64,000 nucleotides of DNA, taken from contig CAKRJT010000001.1 of assembly GCA_934351925.1 (NCBI GenBank), positions 1-64,000 on the forward strand, written 5' to 3'. Below, piece by piece: positions 44,342 to 52,957 of this stretch. Source of the DNA: an uncultured Lachnospiraceae bacterium. Its GTDB lineage: Bacteria > Bacillota > Clostridia > Lachnospirales > Lachnospiraceae. Below the pieces are notes generated by a model. That model was not told the DNA's origin and searched no databases. It saw only the letters and a list, made by a program, of their open reading frames with translations. A program made the position numbers and the translations under genes. Every line of letters starts with the position of its first letter. Position 1 is the first letter of the stretch.

Positions 44342-44657
44342 ATCTTCCCACGAAAGTAGCGCACTCCGTCTCTGATGATATCATCGCATGGCTGCCAGTC
44401 ACATCGACATGTTTTGCCGTACAGTTCTTGTCATCATTATAACGGCACTTCACCGCATCACAGATGATGTTGGTGACTCTCCCAGGCTCGCACTCGCACG
44501 CAGAAGTCACTCTTGGGCTGCCGCACTCGCAGAAGGACGCACAGCAGGTAGCTGACGAACTCTCTGCCATAGTTCCCTCAATCTTGATGCCCTCTCTCTT
44601 ACAGCAGTTGCAGTCATTGTATGCACAGCTCTTTACCCCGCAAGCTAAATCATTCAT
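44340..44657 (-). CDS. Cys-rich protein with two DUF1540 domains
   Basis: A 105-residue protein with two DUF1540 modules, residues 3-50 (CGVKSCAYNDCNCCKREGI ... C ... C) and 65-103 (CDAVKCRYNDDKNCTAKHV ... C), separated by a Cys-bearing linker; 16 or so Cys in total. Such modules probably bind metal; the family is common in spore-forming and gut Firmicutes and has no firm role. I start at MNDLACGVKS, seven bases after GGAGG. Confidence 0.88.
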   Translation of the reverse strand: MNDLACGVKSCAYNDCNCCKREGIKIEGTMAESSSATCCASFCECGSPRVTSACECEPGRVTNIICDAVKCRYNDDKNCTAKHVDVTGSHAMISSETECATFVGR

Positions 44658-44750
44658 GTCCACACCTCCGATAATAATGTACAACGAAAAAATCATTGCA
44701 CAATTATTATGGCAGGGAATAATTTTTTTATACCTGAAATAATATATCTG

Positions 44751-45542
44751 TCATCTTTTCACCGCATCGACAAGCATAAAAATTCCAAATAACAGTGGCT
44801 GATGCACGAGATATATTATCATGGTGTGCCTGCCGATAAACGCGAGCGGGCGGCAGAAATTTTTATACAGAAAGCCCGGAAGATTTTTACATTTAAAAAC
44901 GTATCCTGCCGTTGTGCCTGCAAGAAACAGAAAGCCCCATGGGATAACCGGATAATAGTCTGCCGAAAAAAGCTGCTGCCCAAAGCCCATTATGTACAGA
45001 AAATAGTTCTTCCCGCCGTACAGAAACGTCGGCATGTTAACCATTGCAGAGCCAAAAGCAACCCTCCCATAATAGATATTACGGCACGCAAAGAAAAGAA
45101 ACATAAATACAGCCATAAACCCTGTACGGATATACATTTTCTTTTTATCAAAAGCTGCCGCCGGCACACCCACGGCACACTCACCAATCCCGTACAGCGT
45201 CATCATCATTCCAAGCAGGTGAAGGATACCGAATACAATGGTCTGCGACGGCATAACCGCAAAGGTCACTATAGAGAGCAGCAGCGCAATGAAAAGTGTC
45301 CTCACGCCTCTTTTTAAATTGTTTCGCGAAAAATTGCAGGATATTCCGGATATGAATATGAGTGAACCGGACATACAGTCGCGTATGGTCGAGAACCGGT
45401 GCGAATACAGATACGGTATGCCATGCCCGAGTATATCGTTCAGATCGTACATGAAATGATAGCAGACCACATATATTATCAAAATTCCCCTTATTATATC
45501 GAGAAGGTATATTCTCTTCCTATTTCCCATCAGGCTGTCCAT
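44751..45542 (-). CDS. DUF1624 membrane acyltransferase-like protein
   Basis: A 263-residue membrane protein with about seven or eight hydrophobic segments, starting YLLDIIRGILIIYVVCYHFMYD, and ending in HTMIIYLVHQPLLFG. This matches DUF1624, related to heparan-alpha-glucosaminide N-acetyltransferase, so it may acetylate a cell-surface glycan. Substrate unknown. GAGGATTTAG precedes the ATG. It is divergent from the cobalamin riboswitch; about 307 bases separate the two. Confidence 0.82.
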   Translation of the reverse strand: MDSLMGNRKRIYLLDIIRGILIIYVVCYHFMYDLNDILGHGIPYLYSHRFSTIRDCMSGSLIFISGISCNFSRNNLKRGVRTLFIALLLSIVTFAVMPSQTIVFGILHLLGMMMTLYGIGECAVGVPAAAFDKKKMYIRTGFMAVFMFLFFACRNIYYGRVAFGSAMVNMPTFLYGGKNYFLYIMGFGQQLFSADYYPVIPWGFLFLAGTTAGYVFKCKNLPGFLYKNFCRPLAFIGRHTMIIYLVHQPLLFGIFMLVDAVKR

Positions 45543-45791
45543 CTAAATCCTCATTTTCCGCTAAACGCAGCACTACCGTTATGCCATTATTTTTAGCTGC
45601 AATCAATATTGCAATTTATATGATTTTAGAATTGCGGGAGCTGTTTTACGGCAGAGCAATTCGTGGATATCAAATAATGGGCAAAATACCTTTTGACCAT
45701 CATATCATTTATATAGTAGCACAATGTATCATCTTTAGCAATATATTTAATTTTCTCCCGCTCCCGGACAACTTTTTGTAAGCTCCATACG
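45543..45791. other. Gap between DUF1624 gene and riboswitch promoter
   Basis: Contains the R6 copy B repeat (45666-45708) and, near 45548-45580, a weak R1-like hairpin before the DUF1624 start. No ORF seen. Confidence 0.5.
45666..45708 (+). repeat. R6 palindromic repeat, copy B
   Basis: A 43-base palindrome differing from copy A (1537-1579) at four positions; GATATCAAAT and ATATCAT ends are identical. Confidence 0.78.
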
Positions 45792-45820
45792 TTGACTTTT
45801 GTGCCCGCTTGTTATAAACT
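45792..45820 (+). promoter_or_regulatory. Promoter of cobalamin riboswitch transcript
   Basis: TTGACT with TAAACT 17 bases on (or TATAAA 15 bases on), about 25 bases before the riboswitch. Confidence 0.5.
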
Positions 45821-45845
45821 ATCCTAGTTCCTGTCAAACAGGAGC

Positions 45846-46040
45846 TGCGATAGCATAGTGGTTCGGGCATTTTTGTCCGCTAAGAGGGAATCAGGTGAGA
45901 AACCTGAACGAACCCGTCGCTGTATTGGAATAGTCCTTCCGACGCTTGTGCCGCGTGAAAATCACTGGAATGTCCTTCATTCCGGGAAGACACGGAAGGG
46001 TGCCACGTCCTGAGCCAGAAGACCTGCCCTATGTGAGAAG
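45846..46040 (+). ncRNA. Cobalamin (B12) riboswitch
   Basis: Shows the conserved core AGGGAATCAGGTGAGAAACC then TGAACGAACCCGTCGCTGTA, and the 3' GAGCCAGAAGACCTGCC. The closing P1 helix is GCATAG (near 45855) with CTATGT (near 46029). A hairpin CTGTCC/GGACAG (46044-46065) follows as part of the expression platform, about 40 bases before the DUF4430 start codon. It should turn the uptake genes off when cobalamin is plentiful. Confidence 0.95.
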
Positions 46041-46108
46041 CACCTGTCCACGAGGATCTGGACAGCACTTCACCGCATCAAAAATACAATATATTAAGGA
46101 GAAAACAA

Positions 46109-46510
46109 ATGAGCAAGAAAAACAAAAAAATCTTATTTGGTGTTCTTGGCTTAGTTGTAGCTGTTGTAGTTCTGGCACTGCTCTACATCAACTTAAGACC
46201 ACAGCCAAAGGATGCAGGTGGCAAAAAGACCATCACATTGACCGTAGTATACGCTGACGCGAGCACAAAGGATTTCAAGATTACAACCAGCGAGGATTAC
46301 CTCCGCGGCGCGCTTGAGCAGGAAAATCTTATAGCCGGCGACGAGTCCGAATGGGGACTGTATGTAAAGACTGTTGACGGTGTTACCGCCGACGATGCCG
46401 CACATCAGTACTGGGCACTCTACATTGGAGACGACTACGCACAGACGGGCGTTGACTCTACACCGGTAAATGACGGTGACCGTTTCAAGCTTGCACTTGA
46501 GACATATTAA
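46109..46510 (+). CDS. DUF4430 protein, probable cobalamin capture
   Basis: A 133-residue protein with an N-terminal membrane anchor (ILFGVLGLVVAVVVLALLYI) and an outward DUF4430 domain (about residues 37-133; ITLTVVYADAS ... YWALYIGDDYAQTGVD ... DGDRFKLALETY). The DUF4430 fold resembles the C-terminal beta domain of human transcobalamin and intrinsic factor. There is no lipobox, so it is held by its uncleaved anchor. The riboswitch upstream and the transporter gene downstream make cobalamin or a precursor the likely ligand. Confidence 0.85.
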   Translation: MSKKNKKILFGVLGLVVAVVVLALLYINLRPQPKDAGGKKTITLTVVYADASTKDFKITTSEDYLRGALEQENLIAGDESEWGLYVKTVDGVTADDAAHQYWALYIGDDYAQTGVDSTPVNDGDRFKLALETY

Positions 46511-46515
46511 TCCCA

Positions 46516-46577
46516 TTTTCTGAGCGAAAAAAAAATTGCATGTGTGAAAAATATGCTATCAGGCTTATTTTTCACAC
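46516..46577 (+). repeat. Partial R4 joined to R3 palindrome, copy 2
   Basis: TTTTCTGAGCGAAAAAAAAA remnant of R4, then ATTGCAT and the R3 palindrome GTGTGAAAAATATGCTATCA with TATTTTTCACAC (46542-46577). The same R4-R3 junction occurs at 20914-20981. Confidence 0.8.
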
Positions 46578-46634
46578 TAATGTCCAAAATGTCACTTTTG
46601 TGAAACAATAAATCAGGAAACATAACATACTATC

Positions 46635-47135
46635 ATGAAATATAAAACCTTCGAAATAGTACTTCTTGGAATGTTGGGAGCAATCGCCTATGTCGGGCAG
46701 ATTGCTCTCAGCTTTCTGCCAAATATAGAGGTCGTATCCATACTGTTCATGGTCTACACCAAGACCTTTGGCAAAAAGGCTCTCTTCCCGATATATGTGT
46801 TCGTTCTGCTTGAAGGAATATTCTGGGGCTTTGGAAGCTGGTGGATAATGTATCTTTATATCTGGGCTATACTGTGGGGCATCACGATGCTGTTTCGCCG
46901 CAATGACTCCCCTGTTTTGTGGGCAGTGATTAACGGTGCATACGGGCTGTGCTTTGGAGCACTCTGCTCCATCACCCAGGCCGCCCTGTTTGGTATAGGT
47001 TCAGGCTTAGCGTATTTTATAAGCGGTATTCCCTTCGATATAGTGCATTGTATAGGCAATTTCTTCACCGCATTGTTTCTGTATAAACCACTCACATTTT
47101 TACTCTCAAAAGTGAGGAAAATGCTTGTAAAATAA
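46635..47135 (+). CDS. ECF transporter S component, probable cobalamin uptake
   Basis: A 166-residue membrane protein with about five or six hydrophobic segments, the size of the substrate-binding S subunit of energy-coupling factor transporters. It lies behind the cobalamin riboswitch and DUF4430 gene, so cobalamin or a related corrinoid is the inferred cargo. The shared ATPases and T subunit are not nearby and must be elsewhere. Its ribosome site is poor (AGGAAA 16 bases before ATG), which may lower its level or mean a different start. Confidence 0.82.
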   Translation: MKYKTFEIVLLGMLGAIAYVGQIALSFLPNIEVVSILFMVYTKTFGKKALFPIYVFVLLEGIFWGFGSWWIMYLYIWAILWGITMLFRRNDSPVLWAVINGAYGLCFGALCSITQAALFGIGSGLAYFISGIPFDIVHCIGNFFTALFLYKPLTFLLSKVRKMLVK

Positions 47136-47165
47136 CATGCATTGACGTAAAATAAATATAAATCC

Positions 47166-47193
47166 GGGCTGCCCTTTTCCGGCAGCCTTTTTT
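47166..47193 (+). terminator. Terminator after ECF S component gene
   Basis: GGCTGCC/GGCAGCC stem followed by TTTTTTC, 30 bases after the stop codon. Confidence 0.9.
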
Positions 47194-47242
47194 CTTTATA
47201 AATAACTTTGCCGCTTTTATTTGCGGCAGAATCGAGGTTACC

Positions 47243-48289
47243 ATGTCAGAAAAATATGTTGCATATGTTGGATCATATACACATGATTCAAGCAGAGGAA
47301 TTACCATTTTAGACGTTGATAATGAAGCCGGACGTATGGCATACCGCGAGGAGGTTATCGTCAACAACTCCTCCTACCTCACCATATCCCACAGCGGAAG
47401 ATATCTTTATTCAATAGTTGACGAAGGTGTATCATCCTTTAGAATTCTTCCTGACGGTGGGCTTGAATATATGAACACCTCCTCCATAAAAGGAATGAGA
47501 GGCTGCCACCTTTCAATGACCAAGGCTGACGATTATATATTCGTGTCAGGCTACCACGACGGCAAGCTGACCGTCCTGCATGTCAACCCTGACGGAACCG
47601 TCGGCTGCATAACGGACGAGGTATTCCACAAGGGAATGGGCAGTATTGCAGAGCGCAACTTCCGCCCTCACATCAACTGCGCAGTACTTACCCCTGATGA
47701 GGAGCTTTTATGTGTCTGCGACATTGGTATGGATCAGGTCAAGCTCTATGAGTTTGACAAGACTACAGGAAAGCTCAAGCTTTCGGATATCATACGCTGC
47801 CAGCTTGAGTCCGCGCCACGCGAGATTACTTTCAGTCCTGATGGTAAATTTGCATATATCGTATGCGAGCTCAAGAACTACATAGATGTATACAAATATA
47901 CACCTGAGAACAAGACCCGTTTCGAGTTTGTCCAGAATATCTTCACCGTCAGAAAGGGACATAAGGAGAATACGGCAGCCGCAGCCATTCAGGTATCCAA
48001 AAACGGCGGCTATGTATTCTGCTCCAATGCGGGCGATAACAGCGTGACAATCTACTCTGCGGACAAGGAGACCGGGCTCTTATCACTCAAGAACAGCCTT
48101 CCTATCAGCGGAGACTATCCTAAGGATATCAATCTGTTCCCTGACGAGAAGCATCTCGTATCGGTCAACAACGAGTCAGGCACACTCACCTTCTTCACCA
48201 TTCACTATGAGAAGGGGCTTCTCGTTATGAATGGAAATCCAATCAAGATAGATACTCCTAACTGCATTATCCTGCATAAGCTTGCATAA
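47243..48289 (+). CDS. Lactonase family beta-propeller protein
   Basis: A 348-residue seven-bladed propeller of the 6-phosphogluconolactonase/YbhE (Pfam Lactonase) family: MSEKYVAYVGSYTHDSSRGI, then repeated blades with PDG and FSPDGKFAYIVCEL, and SVNNESGTLTFFTIH near the end. It may hydrolyse 6-phosphogluconolactone or another sugar lactone. No pentose-phosphate gene is adjacent. AGGTTACC precedes the ATG. It ends at a shared terminator with parC. Confidence 0.87.
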   Translation: MSEKYVAYVGSYTHDSSRGITILDVDNEAGRMAYREEVIVNNSSYLTISHSGRYLYSIVDEGVSSFRILPDGGLEYMNTSSIKGMRGCHLSMTKADDYIFVSGYHDGKLTVLHVNPDGTVGCITDEVFHKGMGSIAERNFRPHINCAVLTPDEELLCVCDIGMDQVKLYEFDKTTGKLKLSDIIRCQLESAPREITFSPDGKFAYIVCELKNYIDVYKYTPENKTRFEFVQNIFTVRKGHKENTAAAAIQVSKNGGYVFCSNAGDNSVTIYSADKETGLLSLKNSLPISGDYPKDINLFPDEKHLVSVNNESGTLTFFTIHYEKGLLVMNGNPIKIDTPNCIILHKLA

Positions 48290-48322
48290 CCCATTTGAAA
48301 CATGCGCCGCAAGGCGCACAAC

Positions 48323-48359
48323 AAAAATACCGCGCAGATTTTTCCTGCGCGGTATTTTT
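48323..48359. terminator. Bidirectional terminator between lactonase and parC
   Basis: AAAAATACCGCGCAG and CTGCGCGGTATTTTT, a 15-bp stem with A/T runs on both sides. Confidence 0.93.
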
Positions 48360-48401
48360 ATATCTGTACAGAATATAAATCACATATTCCGCCAAATCCA
48401 A

Positions 48402-50645
48402 TTACTTTTTCTGCCCCTTAGCATCCCTCTTTGAAAGCTTAAGTTTCTTTAACGATATCTCTTTGTCCTTATACTGTATGGACACATCAGCATCTTCAGG
48501 CATCAGGTACACCTCATCCACGTTATCCTTGTCGTCCACCTTCATACCACGCACACCAACGGCTCCCTTCTTCTTCTCCGGAACCTCCTCGAGCATGAAC
48601 CTGAGGAAATATCCGTTCTCGGTCTGAAGCACAACACTCTGTGTGTTCACTGTGCTCACAACCTCTATGCTCGCTATAAGGTCACCCTCCATAAGCTTCG
48701 TAGCAGCGACTGTTCTCTTTGACACGTCAAACTCTGAGCCATCCACAAGCTTCATCATAGCCTTCTTAGTTGTAAATAATAACTTGCGCCCTAAAAGCAG
48801 GCTGTTGCAGCACAGGAATACAATCTCCTCCCCGGCACTGCTGTAGTTGCCAAGATTGTCAATCGGCGTTCCTTTATCGCGGAACTTGACAAAAGGAATA
48901 TCTTTCACCTTTATCTGGTGCAGATTTCCATTGTCCGTAAAAATACATATCTTATCAGTATTCATACAGTTGAAAACATACTTATTCTCTGCATAAGCAG
49001 CTTCCCTGTTCCTCTCGAAGGTTGCAGTATCTATTGTCTTGGCATAGCCAAAACGATCCATAAGAAATACCACTTCCTGCTCAACCAGCTTCTGTTCCTC
49101 AAATACAGCCTCCTGCGCGTCCTCTATAACGGTCTTTCTTGGCAGTGCATACTCCCTCTTAATGTTATCCAGATCCTTTTTGATGACCTTGGCCATGGAT
49201 CTTTGACTGTTTAATATGTCCTCATATTCGGCAATCTTAGCAAGTGTCTCCTCATACTCTTTCTCAAGCGCGAGGATTTCGAGTCCGATGAGCTTGTAGA
49301 GACGAAGCTCCAATATAGCGCTTGCCTGCTTATCGGTAAAATGAAGCTTGGCAGCGTCCTTTCTTGACTTATCAGATTTGAAATTAATGCCCTCCGTATT
49401 TCCCGTTATGAGACATTCCTTCGCCATTTTAAGGATCCTGCTTCCCCTAAGTATCTCGATAATAAGGTCGATTATGTTGCAGGCGCGTATAAGTCCCTCC
49501 TTAATCTCCTTATTCTCGAGCTCTTTATTGAGAAGCGTCGTGTATTTACGGGTTGCAAGCTCAAACTGAAAATCTATGTGATGTGTGATAATCTGCTTAA
49601 GCCCGAGTGTCTCAGGTCTCCCGTCAACAATCGCGAGCATATTTACGCCGAAGGTATTCTCAAGCTTGGTCTTTTTGTAAAGCATGTTGATGAGCTTTTC
49701 CACATCGGCGTTCTTCTTGAGCTCAAGTACAATCCTTATTCCCTCCTTGGAGGATTCATTGGAGATATCAGTAATATCCTGTGTTTTCTTTGTCTCAATA
49801 AGTTCAACTACATCTGATATAAATTTGCCAATTCCGGCGCCTATCATGGTATACGGTATCTCGGTCACAACCAGCTTGTCCTTTTCGCCCTTTTTTGCGG
49901 CCGGCTCAAACTCAACCTTTCCTCGAAGCTTAATCCTGCCTGTACCGTTCTCATATATATCAAACAGTTCACTCTTATTCACAACAAGACCACCGGTAGG
50001 AAAATCAGGTCCCGGCATATACTGCATAAGTTCCTGCGTCGTGATGTCCGGTTTGTCCATGCACGCCTTCACCGCATCTATGACCTCACCGAGATTATGA
50101 GTAGGTATGCTCGTGGTCATACCCACCGCGATACCCTCTGAGCCGTTCACCAAAAGATTCGGCACACGCACCGGAAGCACGACGGGCTCCTTCTCAGTCT
50201 CGTCAAAATTCGGCATGAAATCAACCACATTCTTATCAAGGTCTGCAAGATACACGTCCTGCGTAAACTTCTTAAGTTTCGCCTCTGTATATCGCATTGC
50301 CGCCGCCCCGTCGCCCTCTATGGAGCCGAAATTACCGTGGCCATCCACGAGCGCCATGCCCTTCTTGAAATCCTGTTCCAACACAACAAGCGTGTCATAT
50401 ATAGAGCTGTCACCATGCGGATGATACTTACCCATGGTATCACCGACAATACGCGCTGACTTACGGTGCGGCTTGTCGTAGTTGAGTCCAAGCTGCTCCA
50501 TCGCGTAGAGCACACGCCTCTGAACCGGCTTCAGTCCGTCACGGACGTCCGGCACGGCGCGCGCGGTGATAACACTCATGGAATAATCTATGTATGATTT
50601 CTGCATCAGCTCAGAATACTCTGTCTGCATAATCTGTTCTGCCAT
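48402..50645 (-). CDS. parC: DNA topoisomerase IV subunit A
   Basis: The cutting subunit of a type IIA topoisomerase that separates daughter chromosomes. The 747-residue protein has the quinolone region KYHPHGDSSIYDTLV (the positions equal to GyrA Ser83 and Asp87 are unchanged), and the catalytic Tyr in AAMRYTEAKL. The C-terminal part lacks a clear GyrA box, so I prefer ParC to a second GyrA. I start at MAEQIMQ behind GGGGATTAAA; the upstream MPLLGGGMGIK is R1 repeat. It follows parE after 84 bases of repeat. Confidence 0.9.
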   Translation of the reverse strand: MAEQIMQTEYSELMQKSYIDYSMSVITARAVPDVRDGLKPVQRRVLYAMEQLGLNYDKPHRKSARIVGDTMGKYHPHGDSSIYDTLVVLEQDFKKGMALVDGHGNFGSIEGDGAAAMRYTEAKLKKFTQDVYLADLDKNVVDFMPNFDETEKEPVVLPVRVPNLLVNGSEGIAVGMTTSIPTHNLGEVIDAVKACMDKPDITTQELMQYMPGPDFPTGGLVVNKSELFDIYENGTGRIKLRGKVEFEPAAKKGEKDKLVVTEIPYTMIGAGIGKFISDVVELIETKKTQDITDISNESSKEGIRIVLELKKNADVEKLINMLYKKTKLENTFGVNMLAIVDGRPETLGLKQIITHHIDFQFELATRKYTTLLNKELENKEIKEGLIRACNIIDLIIEILRGSRILKMAKECLITGNTEGINFKSDKSRKDAAKLHFTDKQASAILELRLYKLIGLEILALEKEYEETLAKIAEYEDILNSQRSMAKVIKKDLDNIKREYALPRKTVIEDAQEAVFEEQKLVEQEVVFLMDRFGYAKTIDTATFERNREAAYAENKYVFNCMNTDKICIFTDNGNLHQIKVKDIPFVKFRDKGTPIDNLGNYSSAGEEIVFLCCNSLLLGRKLLFTTKKAMMKLVDGSEFDVSKRTVAATKLMEGDLIASIEVVSTVNTQSVVLQTENGYFLRFMLEEVPEKKKGAVGVRGMKVDDKDNVDEVYLMPEDADVSIQYKDKEISLKKLKLSKRDAKGQKK

Positions 50646-50727
<82 letters not shown>

Positions 50728-50729
50728 TC

Positions 50730-52652
50730 TTACGCCAAATCAAGCTCCGCGTCTTGTGCATGCTCGTATATGAACCTTCTTCTGGGCTCCACATCGCTTC
50801 CCATAAGCATGGCCGTCACATCGGATGCCATCTTCGCGTCCTCTATCTCAACCCTCTTTAATATTCTGGTCTCAGGGTTCAATGTCGTCTCCCAAAGCTG
50901 TTCCGCATCCATCTCTCCAAGACCCTTGTATCTCTGGAGCGTAAAGCTGCCGGTGTGTGTCTTTCTGTATTTCTCAAGTGCCTTATCATCGTAGAGATAC
51001 TGCCCCTCACCTTTTTTCGGCACAACCTTGTACAGCGGAGGCGTTGCAAGATATACATGTCCCTCCTGTATAAGTTCAGGCATAAAACGGTAGAAAAATG
51101 TCAGAAGAAGAGTGGCAATATGAGCTCCATCAACATCCGCATCGGTCATAATGATAATCTTATTATATCTTAACTTCGTTATATCAAAATCATTGCCGTA
51201 TCCTTCCGAAAAACCACATCCAAAGCTCGTTATCATGGTCTTAATCTCTGCATTGGCTAATACCTTGTCGATAGTCGCTTTCTCAACATTGAGCGTCTTG
51301 CCTCTTATTGGAAGTATCGCCTGTGTACGTCTGTTTCTCGCCGTCTTTGCAGAGCCTCCAGCTGAGTCTCCCTCTACTATGAATACCTCACATTCTTCCG
51401 GGTTACGGCTCTCGCAGTTGGCAAGCTTTCCGTTGCTGTCGCAGGAAAACTTCTGTTTAACCAAAAGATTGGTCTTAGCCTTCTCCTCAGCCTTACGGAT
51501 TTTCGCAGACTTCTCAGCGCAGGCTATCACTGTCTTTAACGTCTCAAGGTTCTTGTCAAAGTATCTTACAAGTTCATCACCCGTGACCTCAGCCACAACC
51601 TTGCCCGCGTCCTGATTGTCAAGCTTCGTCTTTGTCTGTCCCTCAAATCTGGGCTCCGGATGCTTAACTGCGACAACTGCCGTCATACCGTTTCTCACAT
51701 CCTGACCGGTAAAATTGACATCCTTATCCTTCAACATGCCTAACTCTCTCGCATACTGGTTTATGACCATTGTAAACTTAGTCTTAAAACCCGTAAGGTG
51801 TGTACCGCCCTCCTGCGTATATATATTATTGCAGAAACCGAGAATATTCTCCTGAAATGCATCCACGAACTGAACAGCACACTCTACCTCAATCCCCTCA
51901 CTCATATGTTTGAAATATATTACATCATGCAGTGTGTCCAGTCCCTCATTGAGTGCCTTAACATACGCCCTTATTCCGTCAGGTTCGTGAAAAACCTCCG
52001 CTTCCTCCTCGCCATCTCTCTTATTCTCAAAATAGATGGTAAGCCCCGGGTTAAGATATGCCGTCTCATGCAGCCTGCTCTTTACCTGGTCCGCCTTAAA
52101 ATATGTCTTCTCAAATATCTCATCATCCGGCAGAAAAGTGACTGTGGTTCCCGTGTCGTTCTTCCTGCAGGTTCCTATCTCAGCAAGCGGAGCCATGACA
52201 TGCCCTCTCTCATAGCGCTGCTTATAAACCTTGCCGTCCTGTCTTATCTCCACCTCAAGCCATCTTGACAAAGCATTGACTACGGACGCGCCTACTCCGT
52301 GGAGACCTCCGGATATCTTGTATGCACCGTCACCGAACTTGCCGCCAGCATGAAGTATGGTAAATACCACTTCAACGGCAGGTATCCCCGCCTTAGGGTG
52401 TATTCCGACCGGAATTCCTCTTCCGTTGTCCTTAATCGTAGCAGTTCCGTCCTTGTTGAGCATAACCCATATTGAATCACAGTAACCGGCAAGATGCTCG
52501 TCCACCGCATTGTCCGCAATCTCATAAATAAGGTGATTAAGTCCCTTCGTGGATACGCTTCCTATATACATTCCCGGGCGCTTTCTGACCGCCTCGAGTC
52601 CCTCTAAGATCGTAATGCTCCCGGCACCATAATCCTGTTTCTTTTCTGCCAT
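50730..52652 (-). CDS. parE: DNA topoisomerase IV subunit B
   Basis: ATPase subunit of the enzyme, 640 residues. It has the GHKL ATP site (YEIADNAVDEHLAGY, DNGRGIPVGIHPK, GGLHGVGASVVNALS), the K-loop QTKTKLDN and a TOPRIM domain (EGDSAGGSAKTARNR, MTDADVDGAHI). parC follows. GyrB is the alternative, but the paired ParC-like subunit favours ParE. I start at MAEKKQDYGAG behind GAGGATTAAC. Confidence 0.9.
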   Translation of the reverse strand: MAEKKQDYGAGSITILEGLEAVRKRPGMYIGSVSTKGLNHLIYEIADNAVDEHLAGYCDSIWVMLNKDGTATIKDNGRGIPVGIHPKAGIPAVEVVFTILHAGGKFGDGAYKISGGLHGVGASVVNALSRWLEVEIRQDGKVYKQRYERGHVMAPLAEIGTCRKNDTGTTVTFLPDDEIFEKTYFKADQVKSRLHETAYLNPGLTIYFENKRDGEEEAEVFHEPDGIRAYVKALNEGLDTLHDVIYFKHMSEGIEVECAVQFVDAFQENILGFCNNIYTQEGGTHLTGFKTKFTMVINQYARELGMLKDKDVNFTGQDVRNGMTAVVAVKHPEPRFEGQTKTKLDNQDAGKVVAEVTGDELVRYFDKNLETLKTVIACAEKSAKIRKAEEKAKTNLLVKQKFSCDSNGKLANCESRNPEECEVFIVEGDSAGGSAKTARNRRTQAILPIRGKTLNVEKATIDKVLANAEIKTMITSFGCGFSEGYGNDFDITKLRYNKIIIMTDADVDGAHIATLLLTFFYRFMPELIQEGHVYLATPPLYKVVPKKGEGQYLYDDKALEKYRKTHTGSFTLQRYKGLGEMDAEQLWETTLNPETRILKRVEIEDAKMASDVTAMLMGSDVEPRRRFIYEHAQDAELDLA

Positions 52653-52957
52653 GTTAATCCTCATTTCTAAAAATTAATGTAATTGTCCACAGCCCTGCTC
52701 TGAACAGTCACAAATCAATACGTTTTCGTCTAAATCCAAATGTATGTTCGTATTATAGATTAAACCGAACATTTTTTCAAGCCTTTTTTTCCACACCATG
52801 GTAAATAACGTGAAGCTGTAATATAGCTAATACATTAAAGAACCATACTATCGCTGCACTAACCAACAATAGTATGGTCCATCTTCTTCAAGTATTTCCT
52901 AAAACCTTCTCATGCTGCAAAGCCATGTCCGATATTAGCACACAAGCCTCACGTTGT
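52653..52957 (-). other. Gap between parE and thrC, with thrC terminator
   Basis: Holds a terminator for thrC at 52841-52879 on the minus strand (GACCATACTAT/ATAGTATGGTT, followed by CTTTAATG). The parE promoter must lie in the AT-rich remainder, but I cannot name it. No ORF seen. Confidence 0.6.
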
